From: Eubacteriales bacterium
GTDB taxonomy: Bacteria; Bacillota; Clostridia; Christensenellales; CAG-138
Reading direction: 5' to 3'
Length of the DNA stretch: 6,174 bases
NCBI GenBank assembly: GCA_028703645.1
Contig: JAQVML010000094.1
Span: 1-6,174 of the forward strand
A model generated the notes under the pieces. The model saw nothing but the letters and a program-made list of their open reading frames with translations, had not been told where the DNA came from and ran no database searches. The translations under genes were made by a program, and so were the position numbers. This document shows, in pieces, positions 5,671-6,174 of the stretch (position 1 is its first letter; every line of letters begins with the position of its first letter).

Positions 5671-6174
5671 TTGCTTCACCCTCCTTTGCGTACAGAAAAC
5701 AGCGCACACAGTGCCCGTCCGGCAGGATGCGATCCTGCGGCAGAGCGCTCAAGCATTGCTCCGAGCAGTGATCGCAGCGCTCGGCAAACTCGCAATGATG
5801 AAACTCGATCGAGGCATCCGGCGTGGAGCCTTTGATCGACTCCAGTTTCTTATCTTTGCCGATGCCGAGCACGGGAACGGAGCGCATCAACGCGCGCGTA
5901 TAGGGATGCAGCGGGTGATTGAACACCTGCTCCAATGTGCCATATTCCACCACGCGTCCCATATACATAACCGCGACGTCGTCGCAAGCCTCCGCCACAA
6001 TACCCATATTGTGGGTAATGAGGATGACGGATGTGCCGTGATCCTGCTGAACGCGCTTCATCAGCTCCAATATCTGCGCCTGAATCGCCACATCCAGCGC
6101 GGTGGTCGGTTCGTCCGCAATCATAATGCTGTGGCTGCAGATCATCGCAATACCGATCATGAAGCGCTGACGCA
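5663..6174 (-). CDS. OppD/DppD-type ABC transporter ATP-binding protein, 5' end missing (partial)
   Basis: This is the C-terminal 169 residues of one of the two ATPases that power an oligopeptide/dipeptide-class importer at the inner face of the membrane. The reading frame runs off the right edge, so the Walker A and Q-loop lie outside. The fragment opens with RQRF, the end of the LSGG signature, followed by Walker B IMIADEP (fragment residues 16-22), the D-loop TALD (24-27) and the switch histidine in LITHN (51-55). The HPLHPYTRAL stretch and a cysteine group (fragment Cys127, 133, 136, 140, 155, 158) mark the oligopeptide-transporter C-terminal domain, although the usual PPSGC-x-FHPRC form is replaced by a divergent version. 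Its stop overlaps the next ATPase start by 8 bases, so the two are probably translationally coupled. OppD-before-OppF is the normal family order. The family and role are secure, but the substrate cannot be read from an ATPase. Confidence 0.95.
   Translation of the reverse strand, partial: RQRFMIGIAMICSHSIMIADEPTTALDVAIQAQILELMKRVQQDHGTSVILITHNMGIVAEACDDVAVMYMGRVVEYGTLEQVFNHPLHPYTRALMRSVPVLGIGKDKKLESIKGSTPDASIEFHHCEFAERCDHCSEQCLSALPQDRILPDGHCVRCFLYAKEGEAND
5680..5685 (-). promoter_or_regulatory. Shine-Dalgarno site deciding the OppF-like start
   Basis: The minus strand reads AAAGGAGGG here, within the last codons of the upstream ATPase gene. The AGGAGG core sits 9 bases before the ATG at 5670. 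This favours 5670 over the longer in-frame start at 5709 and fits coupled translation of the two ATPases. Confidence 0.85.

Noticed and set aside
5671..5709. Longer N-terminus for the OppF-like protein starting at 5709
   Set aside because: The extra 13 residues (MCAVFCTQRRVKQ) are unlike the family, would deepen the overlap with the upstream gene, and the strong AGGAGG site sits before 5670.

Overview
This window lies entirely inside one operon read on the minus strand. It probably comes from a member of the Bacillota, most likely an uncultured or gut-type clostridial lineage. That guess rests on moderate GC (by eye a little over half), strong purine-rich Shine-Dalgarno sites before nearly every gene, tight gene packing, and the style of the OppD/OppF proteins. 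No marker gene confirms it. A FG-GAP-rich phylum such as Lentisphaerota remains possible.

In transcription order (right to left) there are six genes. (1) The 3' half of an OppD/DppD-type ABC transporter ATPase, cut by the right edge. (2) A complete OppF/DppF-type partner ATPase, whose start overlaps the previous stop by 8 bases. (3) After 44 bases holding a possible hairpin, a 914-residue FG-GAP/VCBS beta-propeller protein with no visible signal peptide and many cysteines. (4) Three bases later, a dihydrodipicolinate synthase/N-acetylneuraminate lyase (DHDPS/NAL) family aldolase. It keeps the Schiff-base lysine and the catalytic tyrosine but has an altered substrate motif. (5) A YhcH/YjgK/YiaL (DUF386) family protein. 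(6) The first 135 residues of an unrecognised protein with a dense Cys/His cluster, cut by the left edge. There is no gene-free stretch over 45 bases, and I see no RNA gene, mobile element, CRISPR array or convincing terminator.

The gene set suggests a catabolic operon: an Opp-class importer brings in a ligand, and a Class I pyruvate-type aldolase and a YhcH-type sugar-processing protein act on it. NAL-like lyases and YhcH proteins recur together in sialic acid and related acidic-sugar loci, and some sialic acid importers are Opp-class. A 2-keto acid sugar or an unusual sialic-acid-like ligand is therefore a reasonable working idea, but it is inference. The most unusual element is the large, apparently non-exported FG-GAP propeller placed between transporter and enzyme genes, with spacing that suggests translational coupling to the aldolase. 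The Cys/His-rich protein at the end of the visible operon is the second unknown.
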